Positions 23,063-35,836 are shown, counted from the stretch's first letter. The stretch is 64,000 bases of DNA from Punica granatum (GCF_007655135.1 NC_045127.1:13587001-13651000); one strand, 5' to 3'. A program made the numbers and translations. The notes: generated from the sequence alone by a model not told the origin.

Positions 23063-25030
23063 GATTAATCTTTGTGGTACGACAATCACTACGACTGCAA
23101 GCACTTGGAACGAATTCTCTCAGATGTTCCAGGAAATTCATATCACATATCAGGAAAATTGCTAGAAGTTGGTTCGAAAAGTTGCCAATTTACTTCATAC
23201 TAAGGAGAAATAAAAAAATTCCAATCACAAATTCCAAAGGCGGTCCATATCTTCTGTGGGCAGATTGTCAATTTCATAATTCATTGCTTGATTTCGTGTT
23301 TTGTACTTTAGGCAGGGAATCCGATGTTCCAGTCGCCACCCTGTCCTCCCCACCAGAAGGAGAAAAGGAAAGAAAATTGATACTTAGAAAATTTACATAC
23401 GATTTTTCATGAATTACTTGGGTTGCAAACTCATTCATCTCAACCTATGAAACTTACTTCTATTCACCCTTCTAATCATACATTCCCCTCGATCCAAGTT
23501 CTCAATCCATCCTTACAAGTTACGTTACGGGGAATTTTACATGAGTATCACAAAAAAACGCAGCCGACACAATTCTATGAAACTCCGAATAAATACCAGC
23601 CACATGGAAAGTGAGCCATAGGCAGAACTGCTCTTCATGGACCGGTTCCGCCCCGGGATTGGATAAATTTCCTTCATGGAGATGGGATCACTTTTTCCGT
23701 TGCTTTCTCAGTCTCCTCTCATAAATCCCCACCTTCATAGTTCAAGAAAAGAAATATTTGTGTAGCTGTAATTAATATATGGTTGATAACATTTTAGATT
23801 ATCATAACAAAGTAATCTCATTAGTATAATGGGGGAAACGGAAAAATGGATTGGTATAGACTTTTCCGCAGTAATTAAGGACCTCTCACTAGTTCATATT
23901 CAGATATTTATGTTTTGAATATTCAAGATGGTAACAAAATAAAAGTTCATGGTGACCTCATCTGTATCTTAGTTTTTACCTACTATTATATACATAATAT
24001 TTAAAAACTAACACCCTAATTTTATCTCTAAAACTCTTTCCTCCTAAATCCTAAATAACTCCTCTTCCATCCCGTCCTCCAAATTAAATCCCAACTTATA
24101 TGATATAGTTGTTGAACATGGAAATCATTTCATTTTACTCTTTTTATTACTTTTAATAATGTGAAACTTGAATATCACGATCTGTTGATGTTCTTGGACT
24201 TGAATGGCGTTTAAATTATGTTGGTGAACTCGTTAATGAACAGAATATTTACAATACATGATCTAGTTTGCGATAAGTTCTACCTATCTTTTTTGCATTT
24301 GGAGATTGGTCATTTCAAAAACGGGGACCAAAAAACATCCGAAAAACCGTAACCATTAATAGATAGTTTTCTCTTACCCTAGATAGTTTCTTGGTGGTTT
24401 TTAAGCTAGAAAAAAGTCACCTAAAAAAAGTTTTATCTCAAAAATTCGATCCACCCACCCATTTATACCCCTAACCGGGTGGGGGAAAGATAGAGGAGAG
24501 AGAATGAACAATAATATAGACAATTTTATCATTATAATTTCTACACTTTTATTTAACTTTATTTGTGAGGTAAAAGTCGGGCAAATTAGACTTTTTACCA
24601 ACATTATAACTGCAAATGGATCAAATCCTCTCTCTAGATACTATAGATATTAAAATATAATTTTATACAAGCTGCAATTCAACCATTATTCTTTCTTATC
24701 AAAATTTTATCAAATACTAGTATACGTTTCCAACTAATCTACTACCCGTGCGATGCATGGGCTTTTGGTCTATTTATACAATTCAAATTTATATTAAAAT
24801 CACTTTAAAAGTTGAATATTATAATTGAAATGTTTGTTTTTTTATAAGTTCATACTCCAATTGAAAAATATGTGTAACAACTGAAGATCATGAAATTAAC
24901 ATATAGAAAATATGATGATGGAAAAATTACTTTTATTCCTTTATGAAGTGATTTTCTTATAAACACATAGTATTTTCAAGTGAAGATCATATAAGTTGTA
25001 TAATTAAATCATTTATTATATAAATCATCG
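23063..25030. other. Intergenic, no gene seen
   Basis: Short open frames only. A GC-poor hairpin 'cccgtgcgatgcatggg' at about 24,748 resembles Helitron terminal hairpins but has no CTRR end after it. Confidence 0.45.
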
Positions 25031-25054
25031 AGAGAGAAGATTTGAGATGAGATT

Positions 25055-25398
25055 TGTTCAGTGTCGTTTTGCCTGTCCCACCATTCATTGTCCCTCACAT
25101 AGTCCATGGGCCACACTTAACAATAAGTATCCTAATGACCATAGAACAACAAACAAACAAAATGGTAACAGCATGTATACATGAAAGGTTACTTTCTGCC
25201 TCGAAAAATAAGGGACATCCTTCTGCACTGGGGGATAAGAACGAGGCAGTTTGGCTCATTTCCAAGTATTTCGACACGTATCACATGTCCAAACATGTGG
25301 CCGATCCACCAGTATGCTATCCTAAATGAAATCGCTCTATGAAATGCGGCCTTTGAACTCTGAAGAGAGAGAGAGAGTTGATAAGGAGAAATCAGAAA
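25055..25398 (+). promoter_or_regulatory. Conserved upstream region of the type-I dioxygenase genes
   Basis: Nearly identical to the region before the pseudogene at 46,873 (46,565-46,872), with diverged versions at 40,055-40,295, 61,045-61,248 and 61,405-61,640. Shared words include 'catagtccatgg', 'gcagtttggctcatttcc', 'tttcgacac' and 'atatcaaatgtc' or 'gtatcacatgtc'. It ends in a short GA repeat just before the start codon. A promoter role is inferred from position and conservation. Confidence 0.45.
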
Positions 25399-27271
25399 AT
25401 GGTAGAGAATGAGAAGAAAGCTGAAGAGACCGAGAAGGGATATGACCGGAAAAGAGAGTTGACAACCTTTGATGAGTCGAAAGCCGGTGTGAAGGGACTA
25501 GTAGATGCCGGGGTAGAGAAAATCCCACACATCTTCAACTGTGAAAAATTCAGTTTCAACAAGAACCCGGGAACCGGCCAATCTCGGTTCTGCATTCCGG
25601 TGATAGACTTCGAGGGTGTCCACTCAAGGCCCACCCAGCGATCCGAGATTGTTCAGGCAATCCTTGATGCATCCAAGAGATGGGGTTTCTTTCAGGTTAT
25701 CAATCACGGGATCCCGACAAGTCTGTTGGATGGGATGATCCAGGGGATTCGCAGCTTCCATGAGCAAGACTCAGAGGTGAAGAGAGACTTTTACACGCGG
25801 GATATCAATCAGAGAAAGGTCATTTATCTTTCCAACTTCGACCTGTACCAGGCACCAGTAACTAATTGGAGAGACACTTTGGGTTTCGCGATGGAGCCTG
25901 ATCCACCCAGTCGGGAAGAACTGCCCAATGTTTGCAGGTGACTAAACAGATTCCTTGTTTGTTGTTCAATTATTGCCCCCAGGCTAATAAATGGAACTAA
26001 AAGATTTATGTCGATTCTACAGTAGAATAAGATGCTTTGCTTTGCTTTCTCTATTACATGTGAGTCGTCGCATACTAAGTAATGTTTCTTCATTTAGCCA
26101 ATCTGTCATTTCGGAGCTATTCCTAAGTCTGCCTATGTCAGGATGCTAAAATGCTAAAACCAATACGGGCCCATTTTCAGGGATGTGCTAATAGAATACT
26201 CGAAGCAAGTGAAGCAACTTGGGATCACCATTTTCGAGTTGATAGCGGAGGCTTTAGGATTAAAACCAAACTACTTCAAGGAAATGGATTATGCAAAGCA
26301 CCTGCTGATCTTGGGACACTACTACCCTACCTGCCCCGAACCGGAATTGGCAATTGGCACAACAAGCCACTCAGATAATGACTTCTTGACCATACTCTTG
26401 CAAGATAACATCGGAGGACTGCAGGTCCTCCATGAAAATCAGTGGGTTGATGTTATTCCATTGCATGGAGCTCTCATCGTCAACATAGGAGAACTTCTTC
26501 AGGTGCCCCCTCTTTTTCTTATCTGCAGAAATTCCCCCAGGTTTGTCATAATTATTGCAATTTTTTTCCGGATCTTCTCGGTAGCTTACGATAATGTTCT
26601 CACCGGATTTTTATCTTGGGATATCCGATGAAGTAAACTACTCTGTTATACAATTCGCCAACTGTGACATAAGTAATTCTATTAGATTTGTGTCATTAAG
26701 GAGGGAAGCTGTTCAATTTTTTCTTTTCTCAGAGTGAACCATGATACCCAGAAACCCAGTTGAATCCCAACTAATCCAGTCGAGTCGGGTCAGCCCATTT
26801 AAGGGGTAAAACTCTCTCAGCATGAATTTTCTGCGTTCACAAGGATTCGAATCTGAGACCTTGCTTAAGCGGAACAAGCGCTGAGTCGCTTGAACCAATC
26901 CACGTTGGTGGGAAGTTGTTCATTTTTAAGAAACAAATTCCAAGCATACATAAAGCTGTTGGGGATTTGTGAAATTTTTTAATGCTCTAAATGGTCATCT
27001 TCGATTGTTATAGCTAGTATCAAACGACGCGCTTATCAGCGTAAACCATAGGGTACTATCCAAAAAGGAAGGCCCGAGGATTTCGGTGGCATGTTTCTTC
27101 AGGGCACAGGATGTGATGGGCAATGCATCAAGAACTTACGGGCCCATCCTTGAGCTGATATCGGAGGAAAATCCCCCGGTCTACAGGAACATCAATCTCA
27201 AAGACTACATGGAATATTTCTATAGTAAAGGGCTCGACACAACCTCTGCTTTGACGCCTTTCAAGCTTTGA
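25399..27271 (+). CDS. 2-oxoglutarate/Fe(II)-dependent dioxygenase, ACC-oxidase-homolog group (E8/2A6/GSL-OH-like), intact
   Basis: Soluble DOXC-class dioxygenase that would oxidise a small molecule using 2-oxoglutarate, O2 and Fe(II). Relatives include E8, glucosinolate hydroxylase GSL-OH and deacetoxyvindoline 4-hydroxylase, so the substrate cannot be inferred. Exons 25,399-25,937, 26,181-26,502 and 27,014-27,271 give 372 residues, normal length. The N-terminus has the group signature [28 protein letters not shown] marks the DIOX_N domain; Fe ligands are H243 and D245 (SHSDNDF) and H299 (VNHRVL); the 2-oxoglutarate contact is R309-I-S311. True ACC oxidases lack the extended N-terminus seen here. 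ATG 25,399 was chosen as the first in-frame ATG. Intron 2 holds a minus-strand SINE. A Copia element sits 60 bp past the stop. Confidence 0.93.
26716..26910 (-). mobile_element. tRNA-derived SINE in intron 2 of the first dioxygenase gene
   Basis: On the minus strand it starts near CCCACCAACGTGGATTGG, has a Pol III box B 'gattcgaatcc', and ends in an A-rich tail (GAGAAAAGAAAAAA). Target duplication GGAAGCTGTTCA (26,704-26,715) and GGAAGTTGTTCA (26,911-26,922). The same insertion is present in the pseudogene at 55,474-55,662, so it predates the duplication. Confidence 0.8.
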
Positions 27272-27331
27272 TGTCCCTTCTCCATCCAGACCTTATTACG
27301 AATCTTAGAGGGAGAGAGAAAGAGAAGATAC

Positions 27332-27615
27332 TGTTGGAGTTTGGATCGGTACTGCATGATGATTTGTATAAGACTGTGTGTTTGTTTCTATTTGTTAAAG
27401 TTAATGTTTTATAGGGTAGGCGTGTGTTTGTATTCTTAGGTAGTTTGCAGGTTTTGTAATGGCAGTTACATGCTACCTTTCTGTTTTGTGTTCTCAGTGC
27501 AAGTGTAAGACAGTTACTTATGTTGTTGAATGAAGAAGTTTTTGCAATTTTTCTCTCTTCACTTTCCCTCTCTGCTTCTTACTCGATAATACTGAATTCA
27601 AATTTGCACTTAACA
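27332..27615 (+). repeat. 5' LTR of Copia element 1
   Basis: Begins TGTTGGAGTTTGG and ends CACTTAACA directly before the primer-binding site. About 91% identical to the 3' copy by eye. Confidence 0.93.
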
Positions 27616-29144
27616 GTGGTATCTGAGCCTCTGTTGATCTTGAGGGATTTGTGAGTGTGAAAAATTCCTGTGTGTTTTGAGAGACTTGTGAGTTAATTCG
27701 AGAGTGCTTCTTGACTGCATCCATAGCAGTTAAAGGTAAGATGGAGGCAGGTTCGAGTGGTTTTTTTGCCATGGCACCACCCATGTTTGATGGGGAGAAC
27801 TACCAGGCTTGGGTTGTAAAAATGGCACCCTACATGGAGGGTAATGACTTGTGGGAAGCAGTGGAGCAAGATTATCAGGTAACTCCTCTTCCCGACAACC
27901 CAACCATGAACCAAATTAAGTATCACAAGGAGAGAACCACTAGGAAGGCTAAGGCAAAGTCATATATGTATGTTGCAGTGTCCCAAACTATTTTCACCAG
28001 AATTATGAAATGTGACTCGGTTAAGGATATCTGGGATTTTCTGAAAGTAGAATATGAGGGAGATGAGAAAGTTAGAGGGATGAAGGCGCTGAATCTCATG
28101 AAAGAATTTGAGAGACAACAAATGGAGGAGTTAGAAATTGTTAAGGAGTATTCAAACAGGCTATTGGAGATAGCTAATAAGGTTAAGATACTCGGATTTG
28201 AATTGAATGATGAAAGAATAGTGTAGAAGTTGCTGGTTTCATTGCTCGAGAAGTTTTAGGCAACTATAGTCTCACTGGAAACCACCAAAGATCTATTAGA
28301 TATAAAGTTAGCAAAGTTGCTAAGTGCTTTACAAGCACAGGAACAGAGAAGAATGATGAGGCAAAAGGGAACTGTGGAAGGAGCCTTGCAAGCTAAGTTG
28401 AAGCTTAATGCTAGTGGAAAAGGGAAGAAATGGAACAACCAGAAAGGAAATGCAGAAGACTCTAAGGCACAAGAGAAAGTAGTATGAGTGGAACTGATTC
28501 TCATCAAAAGAATAAGGGGAAGCAGAACATTAATGTTTCTCCCTGTCATCACTGTGGGAAGAAGGGTCATCCTCCTTTTAAATGCTGTAGAAAACCAAAT
28601 ATGAGGTGTAGAAGGTGTCATAAACTGGGGCATATCGAGAAAATATATAGGGAGAGTTATGAGCAGCAAGGAGGAAAAGCACAAGTTACAGACAATCCGG
28701 AAGTTGAGCAGTTTTTCGTTGCTTCATGCTTTACTATAACTGGAGTAAGAGGTGGTTGGCTGATTGATAGTGGCTGCGCAAACCACATGTCAAGTGATAA
28801 GAGCTTGTTTCAGGAGTTAGATCACACTATAAACTCTCAAGTGAGGATTGGCAATGGTGAGTCTATCTCAGTGGAAGGGACATGAGATATTGTCATTGAG
28901 AGTGACTTAGGTGCTAGAGTTATATTTGATGTTCTCTATGTTCCTGAGATTGATCAAAATCTCCTGAGTGTGAGCTAGCTATTACATAGGGGATTTAAGG
29001 TTGTATTTGAAGGAAAGCAGTGCTTGATTACAGACTCAAGGGGTCAGAAGTTATTTAAAATTCTAATGAGGGGTAAGTGTTTCTCCCTCGATCCATTAGA
29101 GAAGGAATATGTGGCTTTGAAAAGTGAAGAAGTTGATGCAGAGT

Positions 29145-32100
29145 TGTGCGCACCCGAATTTCGTCTCGTCAAGGCACGCATGCGCGCGCCTAAATGCAAC
29201 GCGGCTTGGGAGTGTCCACCTTCCCGTGGACGCGCGACGGACGCACATGAGAAGGAGTCGCCACTACCTGTTTACGACCCGAAGGTCGAGGGCCGGTGAG
29301 TCGCCCGGGTCTAGGGGTATGGATACACCTAGTATGCTAAGGCAATGGTCTTGTACGGAACTGGAAATTTCGAATTCGGGAGTTCTATTACGTGTGGGCC
29401 TATATCCCACACGCCCTTTCGATACTCTAGTTTGATAAGCTTGCCATTTTATTTATTTACCGCATGATTTAGGGTTGCACTCGACTCGCCCGTTTTGACA
29501 CCATAAATTCGAAGAGACACTTGAACCGTCCACTCTCCGACCGAGATTATTACATGAATAAATATACATCATAAACCCTTACATTGTTCTCTCAAATAAA
29601 TAAAAGACAAGCTACAATAACTAAATCCCGGTCGGTTCGCATTCGGCCATTATTTCACTCATGCTCACCGTATGGTTTTGGAAAAGACCGAAAATTAAAT
29701 TAAATGCGCACTCGGTGTATAGGGGCATTGGACCCCGTGATCAACGGTGGTTATGGGCGTTGGACCTAGTGTGAATTGAGTCATAAAGGATCGGGCTCGA
29801 TCCGCATAACAAACAAGTGCAAAAATGTAACAAACAAACTCAAATAAACAAACAATGAGGTTTCTTATTATCGCCGAATTTACGTGAATTAACTGATTAT
29901 TAACCGGGGTATCTTGGCATACAAATTCTACCTTAAAACAAACAAAAGGGATGATGGATAGGGTATGTAGCATTCGACATTATTTTAACGGACCCGACAG
30001 ACATGATGTTTGTAGTCAAGTCCTAAATGCGTGAGTTATTTTTAAATTATTTTGTATCATGACAATATGGCTTTTACAGATTAAAAGTATTTTCACCTAA
30101 AACCCGAAACCTAACCCTCTACTTGACTATTTGCCCATGTTTGATTATGCCGAGTTTTTGATTAATTTGTTTTCTCATGTTTTGACCAATTCTATGCACA
30201 AACCTACGCTAGGGTTACGGCAGGACAAGAACCAGTAGTTATGCCCTGGAATCGGTAAATATGTGTGTGCATGAAAATCAAGATTACGTTGCACGTATCT
30301 CGGTACTTTTGAAATTGTGAATTTGAAAAGGGCATGGCTAACGGTTCTTGAATTGTCAGCGTGATTACAGATTGTTAATCGGTTCGTACAATTTATTTAA
30401 AGAAGTCAAGTGATTTAATTTAGCCAAGTTTAACGTTCCGATTATCCCGTATGCAGAATTTTAGGTTAATTAGAAATTTGCCGAATGCTTTAGTCTACGG
30501 ATTTCGAGTCGTCGGAATAGCCATTAATTGACCGCCCGATAAACTCTAATTTCCAACCGTCTTGAAATTAAAAATTTTGATTTTAGGCCGAGTTTACATG
30601 ATTAAACTGATTCGTGTAAGGTTTCGAATTAAACAAGGAAATAAAGCATTTTAACACAAATCAAGAGCACATCATCACGTCGGGCACGATAAACATACAT
30701 ATTTTACACAATCGGTGCCGCCATGATCACGATAAAAACATGCAAACATACACACACATAATATTAGCATAATCGATAAAACGACACCGACTCATGGAAG
30801 CGAAAATTCATAAAATAACACACATTGTCATGTTATATTCATATAATTACTGAAATAAAAATTAAGCGAGGCACACATGTTGTCGGTCGGGAATCAAGTA
30901 GGAAAGGGTTGGGTATCTTTAGAAAATGTCCAGGGTTTGAATTGAACAATTTTAAAAGAATAGGGACTGATTTGACAATTCGGATAAAGTTTTGGGGACT
31001 GGATTGAAAATTTCGAAAAAATTGGGGACTGTGTAAAAAATTGCTGAAAAAGGTCCCAAGACTTGTTTGAAACGAATTTGAACATTCGGGCTGATCTGAA
31101 AAAGCGAAAAATGGCCCCAGGACTAAACTGAAACAACTTGAAAAGTTGTTGGGATGTTTGAAAAATTCTGGAAAATTCAGGGACTGATTGGAAAATGATA
31201 AAAAGGACTGGGACTTGACCGAAAAGAATTTTAAAACTTGGGGTAGATCTGAAAAGGGCGAAAAATGGTCCCGAGACTAAACTGAAACAACTCGAAAAGT
31301 TCCTTGGGATGTTTGAAAAATTCTGGAAAATTCAAGGACTGATTGAAAGATGATAAGAATGACCGGGACTTGGTTGAAAAGAATTTTAAAATTCGGGGTA
31401 GATCTAAAAAATAAAAAATGCGTTGTCTGGACTGAAATATGACAAACAGAAAGTTCGTAAAATCGAGTTCGGGACAAATCCGATCACCCACGCAACCCAA
31501 GAACACCCATTTCATATCATATCCATCAAGCAAACATTAATATTCAGAAATGGAGTCCCTAAACATGCCACTAAGTCGGGGATTTACCTAGTTCAAGAAG
31601 TTGAGGGGTGATTCTGTAAATAACAAAAAAATATAATAAAATCGCCAGGTGGATTGGGCTGCTGGGCCGAGCTGGCTATCGGGCCGGACTAGGCTATCGG
31701 GCCTAACTGGGCTGCTGTTGGGCCGTCGCTGGGAGTGGATGTTGTGCCGCGGAGATCTGGGCCGGGTCGCGTCGGGCTGTTGGGCAGCGGGAATCTAAAC
31801 CGGGCCGCGCCGGGCTGTTGGGCTGCGGGAATCTGGACCGGGCTGCGCTGGGCTTCTGGGCCGGGCCTGTTTGTTCAACGGAGAACTGGACCTGATTAGA
31901 AGAAAAATGAAAAAAAAACGGAGAGGAGGAGAGGGTGGTCGAGCCGTGGGCGGGGCAGACTCGAGTTGCGGGTTCGACGAGGGAGCTGGAGATTTTTTTT
32001 TTCGGCCGTGGGCGAGCTGCGGGTCTCGGGCGTGAGGTCGAGTTGTGGGTCTCGGCGAAAAGTTGAGTCGGGAGTTTCTCGGCCGTGGGCGAACTGTCGG

Positions 32101-32915
32101 TCTCGGCGAAAAGTCGAGCTGGAGGTTTCTCGAATCAGCTGAGGGAGAATCGTGAGCTGTAGGGGTTTTCGGATCCGAGACCACTCGAGAGAGAGAGAGA
32201 GAGAGCCCGGTTTCTTTTTTTTTTTTTTCCCCCAGTCCCCTATCCCCCCGCAGCTAGGGTTTTTGTGAGTAAGAAGAAGAAGGAAAGGGAATGAAGATGA
32301 GGCGAAATTTTCGCCGGAAATTTCGAAATAAGGGAAGAAAAAAAATCGGCCGATTAGATCCTGAGAAGAAAGGAAAGAAAAAAAGAAAAAGGAAAGAAGA
32401 AGAACAGGAATGGAAGAATTGGGCGGAAAGGATGGTAGGGAAAGTCAAAGTTTGACTTTTCCTTTTTTTTAAAAAAATTATTTGAAATTAGTCGATCAGA
32501 CCGGCCCTGAGCGGTTCTGACCAATTCTGACGTTCTGACTTTTTTTTTCTTTTTTTTTTGAAATTCCAAAAAATTTAACGCGCGTAGAAATCAAAATTCT
32601 TGTCTTTGCAATTGGATGACCAAAAAACTGATCTGAGACCAGCATTGTGTTTAGAATAATTTACGGATCAATGTTATGCAATAAAATATTTTCCGGCCTT
32701 GAGTTTTCTTCTCAGATTTGAAAATTGACGTCGACGCGCGCGAAATGACACCCCGTAAAATTTTTTTTATAAAATTGATGTTAAATTTGAAAAATGTCGT
32801 CTTTTCAAAGGCCATGAATGCTCGAGCAATTTGCTAGAAATACTTCCCTCATACGGGGTGACAAAGTGACGATTTTGTCCCTTTGGAGTCGGTGGAGCGA
32901 AATGGGGTGCGGACA
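29145..32915. mobile_element. 3.77-kb LTR unit (probable solo LTR of a large Gypsy element) nested in Copia 1
   Basis: Starts TGTGCGCACC and ends GGTGCGGACA, an imperfect terminal inverted pair with TG...CA ends. Target duplication AGAGT (29,140-29,144 and 32,916-32,920). Removing it restores the Copia frame EVDAELWHRRLGH exactly. There is no coding domain inside and no internal pair of long direct repeats, so a solo LTR is the simplest reading; a LARD-type element is the alternative. Long LTRs of this length are typical of Tat/Ogre-type Gypsy elements. It includes a 154-bp tandem duplication (about 31,104-31,410) and a GC-rich, 'gggcc'-rich part at 31,650-32,170. Confidence 0.8.
31104..31411. 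repeat. 154-bp tandem duplication inside the LTR unit
   Basis: 'gcgaaaaatgg' followed by 'actaaactgaaacaact' begins at 31,104 and again at 31,258, followed in both by 'ggatgtttgaaaaattctgg'. Confidence 0.8.
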
Positions 32916-35162
32916 AGAGTTATGGCATAGAAGATTAGGCCATTACAACTACAAGGGTATGATCTTTATGCAAAGATAAGAAATGCCAAAAGGGCAATCA
33001 GCTATGAAGGAGAAAGATTCAACTAGTAAAGCTTGTCTCCTAGGCGAGCAAAGTAGATTACCATTCAAAGGATCTAATTGGAGAGCAACCGAGAAGCTAG
33101 CACTGGTTCACACAGATGTTTGTGGACCAATGTCTGAAGCATCTTTGAGTGGTAGCAAGTACTTCCTTATCTTTATGGATGACATGACTAGAATGAGTTG
33201 GATTAATTTTCTAAAAACAAAAGCTGAGGTAGCTGATATGTTTGAGAAGTTTAAAAGTTATGTAGAGACTCAATGCAGCAAGAAAATTCTGAGCTTGAGG
33301 TCTAATAATGGCATAGAATATACTTCTAGCAGATTTAGAAATTTATGTGTAGTTGCAGGGATTGAGCATCAATTTACAGCTCCTTACTCTCATCAACAAA
33401 ATGGGGTGAGTGAAAGAAAGAATAGAAGTATTATGGAGATGGCTAGATGTCTAATGCACAAGAAAGAGTTGCCCAATAAGTTTTGGGTAGAAGCAACAAA
33501 CATTGTTGCCTTCCTGCTCAATAAACTACCAACGGGAGCTGTGGATGGAAAAACACCTTATGAGGCTTGGTATGGGACAAAGCCAAATTTGAAAAACCTC
33601 AGAGTATTTGGATGTTTGTGCTACTCTCATATTCCATTGGTAAAAAGGAGTAAGATGGATGAGAAGTCTGAGTTAGGAATATTCATTGGTTATTGCATGC
33701 AGTCTAAAGGCTATCGAATTTATCAGCCTCAAACTGACAGAGTGGTAGTAAGTAGAGATGTTGTGTTCATGGAAGAAGAGAAGTGGAGTTGGGAAAGCAA
33801 AGGTCAAGTGCAAACACAAGCTAGTCCTCAAATGTAGCAACAAACTCAGATTTATGCAGATAACTAGAATGATGAGATGATTGATGGTGAGCCAGTGAAG
33901 GGAACAAGACCTCTTGCAGAGATTTATCAAAGAAGTAATGTTGCTGTCTTTGAGCCTGCTAATTTTGAAGAAGCAAAAGGAGAGCAAAAGTGGATTGAGG
34001 CAATTAGAGAAGAGATGGCAATGATTGAGAAGAATGGCACTTGGCAGCTGGTGGAAAGACCTTGAGACAGAAAAGTCATAAGGGTGAAAATGAGTTTACA
34101 GGACCAAGTTGAATCTTGATGGTTCTGTGAATAAGCATAAAGCTAGATTGGTTGTGAAGGGTTATGTACAAGTTTGGGGAGTTGACTACTTTGAAACGTT
34201 TGCTCCAATAGCAAGGCTGGACACAATTAGATTACTGCTTGCCATTGCAGCAGAGAAGGGATGGAAAAATTTTCAACTTGATGTGAAGTCAGCATTCTTG
34301 AATGGGATGCTTGAAGAAGAAATTCACGTGGAGCAACCTGAAGGGTTTGCTATTAAGGGTGCAGAAGACAAAGTTTACAGAATGAAGAAGGCCTTGTATG
34401 GCTTGAAACAAGCACCAAGAGCATGGTATAATAAGATTGATGAATATTTGTAGAATTTGAGATTTTAGAGAAGCTTGAGTGAGTTTACTCTTTATGTCAA
34501 GAAGGAAAGGGAAAGTGTGGTGATATTGTCACTTTATGTAGATGATCTACTTGTGACTGGAAATAACAAGAATCAAGTCAAGAAGTTGAGATTGATCTGG
34601 TGAGGAATGGCATTCTTTCTTGGCATGAAGATTTAGTAGGGGACACATAGAGTGTTTGTTTGTCAAAAGAAGTATTTGAAGGAAATACTGAAGAGATTTG
34701 GCATGAAAGAAGGTAAAAGTGTAAGCACTCCAATAAATCTGAAAGAGAAATTGCAGAAAGATGATGGGGGTAGAAGCCACTGATGCAACTGTCTATAGAA
34801 GTCTGATCAGATGTCTCATGTTTTTAACTGCAACAAAACCGAATATTATGTTTGTAGTAGGTGTCCTTTCGAGGTTCTTGAGTTGTGCAAGTGAGTTGCA
34901 TATGATTGCAGCAAAAAGAGTAGTCAGATATCTTAAGGGTACTGCCACTTTTGGAGTCAAGTTCACCAAAGGAAATCAGTTCAAACTCTGTGGATTTGCT
35001 GATAGTGATTGGGCTGGTTGTGTGGAAGATATAAGGAGCACATCTGGCTACTGTTTCACAATTGGTTCAGGGTGCTTTTCATGGAGCTCGAAGAAGCAGG
35101 AGTTTTTAGCACAATCCACTGCAGAAGCTGAGTTTATGGCTGCTAGTGCAGCTGCTAATCAA

Positions 35163-35318
35163 GCCATCTGGCTAAGGAAGCTATTGGTGGACTTGGGATT
35201 TCTGCAAGAAGATGAAACAGAGATCTTTGTGGATAATCAGACCATTTGGCTAAGGAAGCTATTGGTAGACATCGGATTTCTGCAAGAAGGTGAAATCGAG
35301 ATCTTTGTGGATAATCAG
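35163..35318 (+). repeat. In-frame 78-bp tandem duplication in Copia 1 RNase H
   Basis: Two adjacent 26-codon copies, IWLRKLLVDLGFLQ and IWLRKLLVDIGFLQ, each ending IFVDNQ. The offset is exactly 78 bp, so the frame is kept. Confidence 0.92.
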
Positions 35319-35548
35319 GCCACTTTGGCAATCTCACAAAGTCCGATTTTTCATGGCAAGACTAAGCATGTTAAGGTAAAATATTTTTATTTGAGAGAAG
35401 TGCAGCAAGTTGGAGACATTAAGTTGGTGTATTGCAAGACAGAAGACCAATTAGCTAACATCTTCACTAAGCCATTTTTAGTAAGCAAATTTGAGTGGCT
35501 TAGGGAAAGGGTTGGAGTTTGCAGCAGTCTCTGATCCAAGGAGGAGAT

Positions 35549-35831
35549 TGTTGGAGTTGGATTAGTACTGCATGATGATTTGTATAATACTGTGTGTTTG
35601 TTTCTGTTTGTTAAGGATAATGTTTTATAGGGTAGACGTGTGTTTGTATTCTTAGGTAGCTTGCAAGTTATGTAATGGCAGTTACATGCTATCTTTCTGT
35701 TTTATATTCTCAGTGCAAGTGTAAGACAGTTACTTATATTGTTGAATGAAGAAGTTTCTGCAGTTTTTCTCTCTTCACTCTTCGTTTCTGCTTCTTACTC
35801 AATAATACTGCACTCAAATTTGCACATAACA
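35549..35831 (+). repeat. 3' LTR of Copia element 1
   Basis: Starts TGTTGGAGTTGG right after the purine tract and ends CACATAACA before the GATAC target copy. Confidence 0.93.
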
Positions 35832-35836
35832 GATAC

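Larger units (their letters stand above)
27741..35534 (+). pseudogene. Copia gag-pol, broken
   Basis: Domains in order: gag from ATG 27,741 (MFDGENYQAWVVKM); two zinc knuckles near 28,540-28,650, the second with its last Cys changed to Tyr; protease WLIDSGCANHMS (28,759); GAG-pre-integrase LWHRRLGHYN across the nested insertion; integrase HTDVCGP (33,109) with the second acidic site changed (SNNGIEY for the usual SDNGGEY); reverse transcriptase from 34,109 ([10 protein letters not shown]) with YVDDLL at 34,537; RNase H SDWAGC near 35,006; end at TGA 35,534. Stops include TAG at 28,224 and 34,451, plus frameshifts and a 3.77-kb insertion. It is not functional. Confidence 0.9.
27332..35831 (+). 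mobile_element. Ty1/Copia retrotransposon, complete ends, with a nested LTR unit
   Basis: LTRs at 27,332-27,615 and 35,549-35,831 (284 and 283 bp), TGTTGG...TAACA, with about 24 substitutions between them. Target duplication GATAC at 27,327-27,331 and 35,832-35,836. The primer-binding site TGGTATCTGAGCC follows the 5' LTR (initiator tRNA-Met type); a purine tract AAGGAGGAGAT precedes the 3' LTR. Without the nested unit the element is about 4.7 kb, a normal Copia length. The matching site in the duplicate block (56,063-56,075) is empty, with a single GATAC. Confidence 0.95.

Noticed and set aside
24738..24780. Helitron-like hairpin 'cccgtgcgatgcatggg'
   Set aside because: No CTRR end at the right distance and no TC start identified upstream.
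25399..27271. True ACC oxidase (ethylene biosynthesis)
   Set aside because: The extended N-terminus and [11 protein letters not shown] signature place it in the ACC-oxidase-homolog group, not true ACO.
31795..32184. 129-codon proline/arginine-rich frame
   Set aside because: Low-complexity product of the GC-rich part of the 3.77-kb LTR unit.
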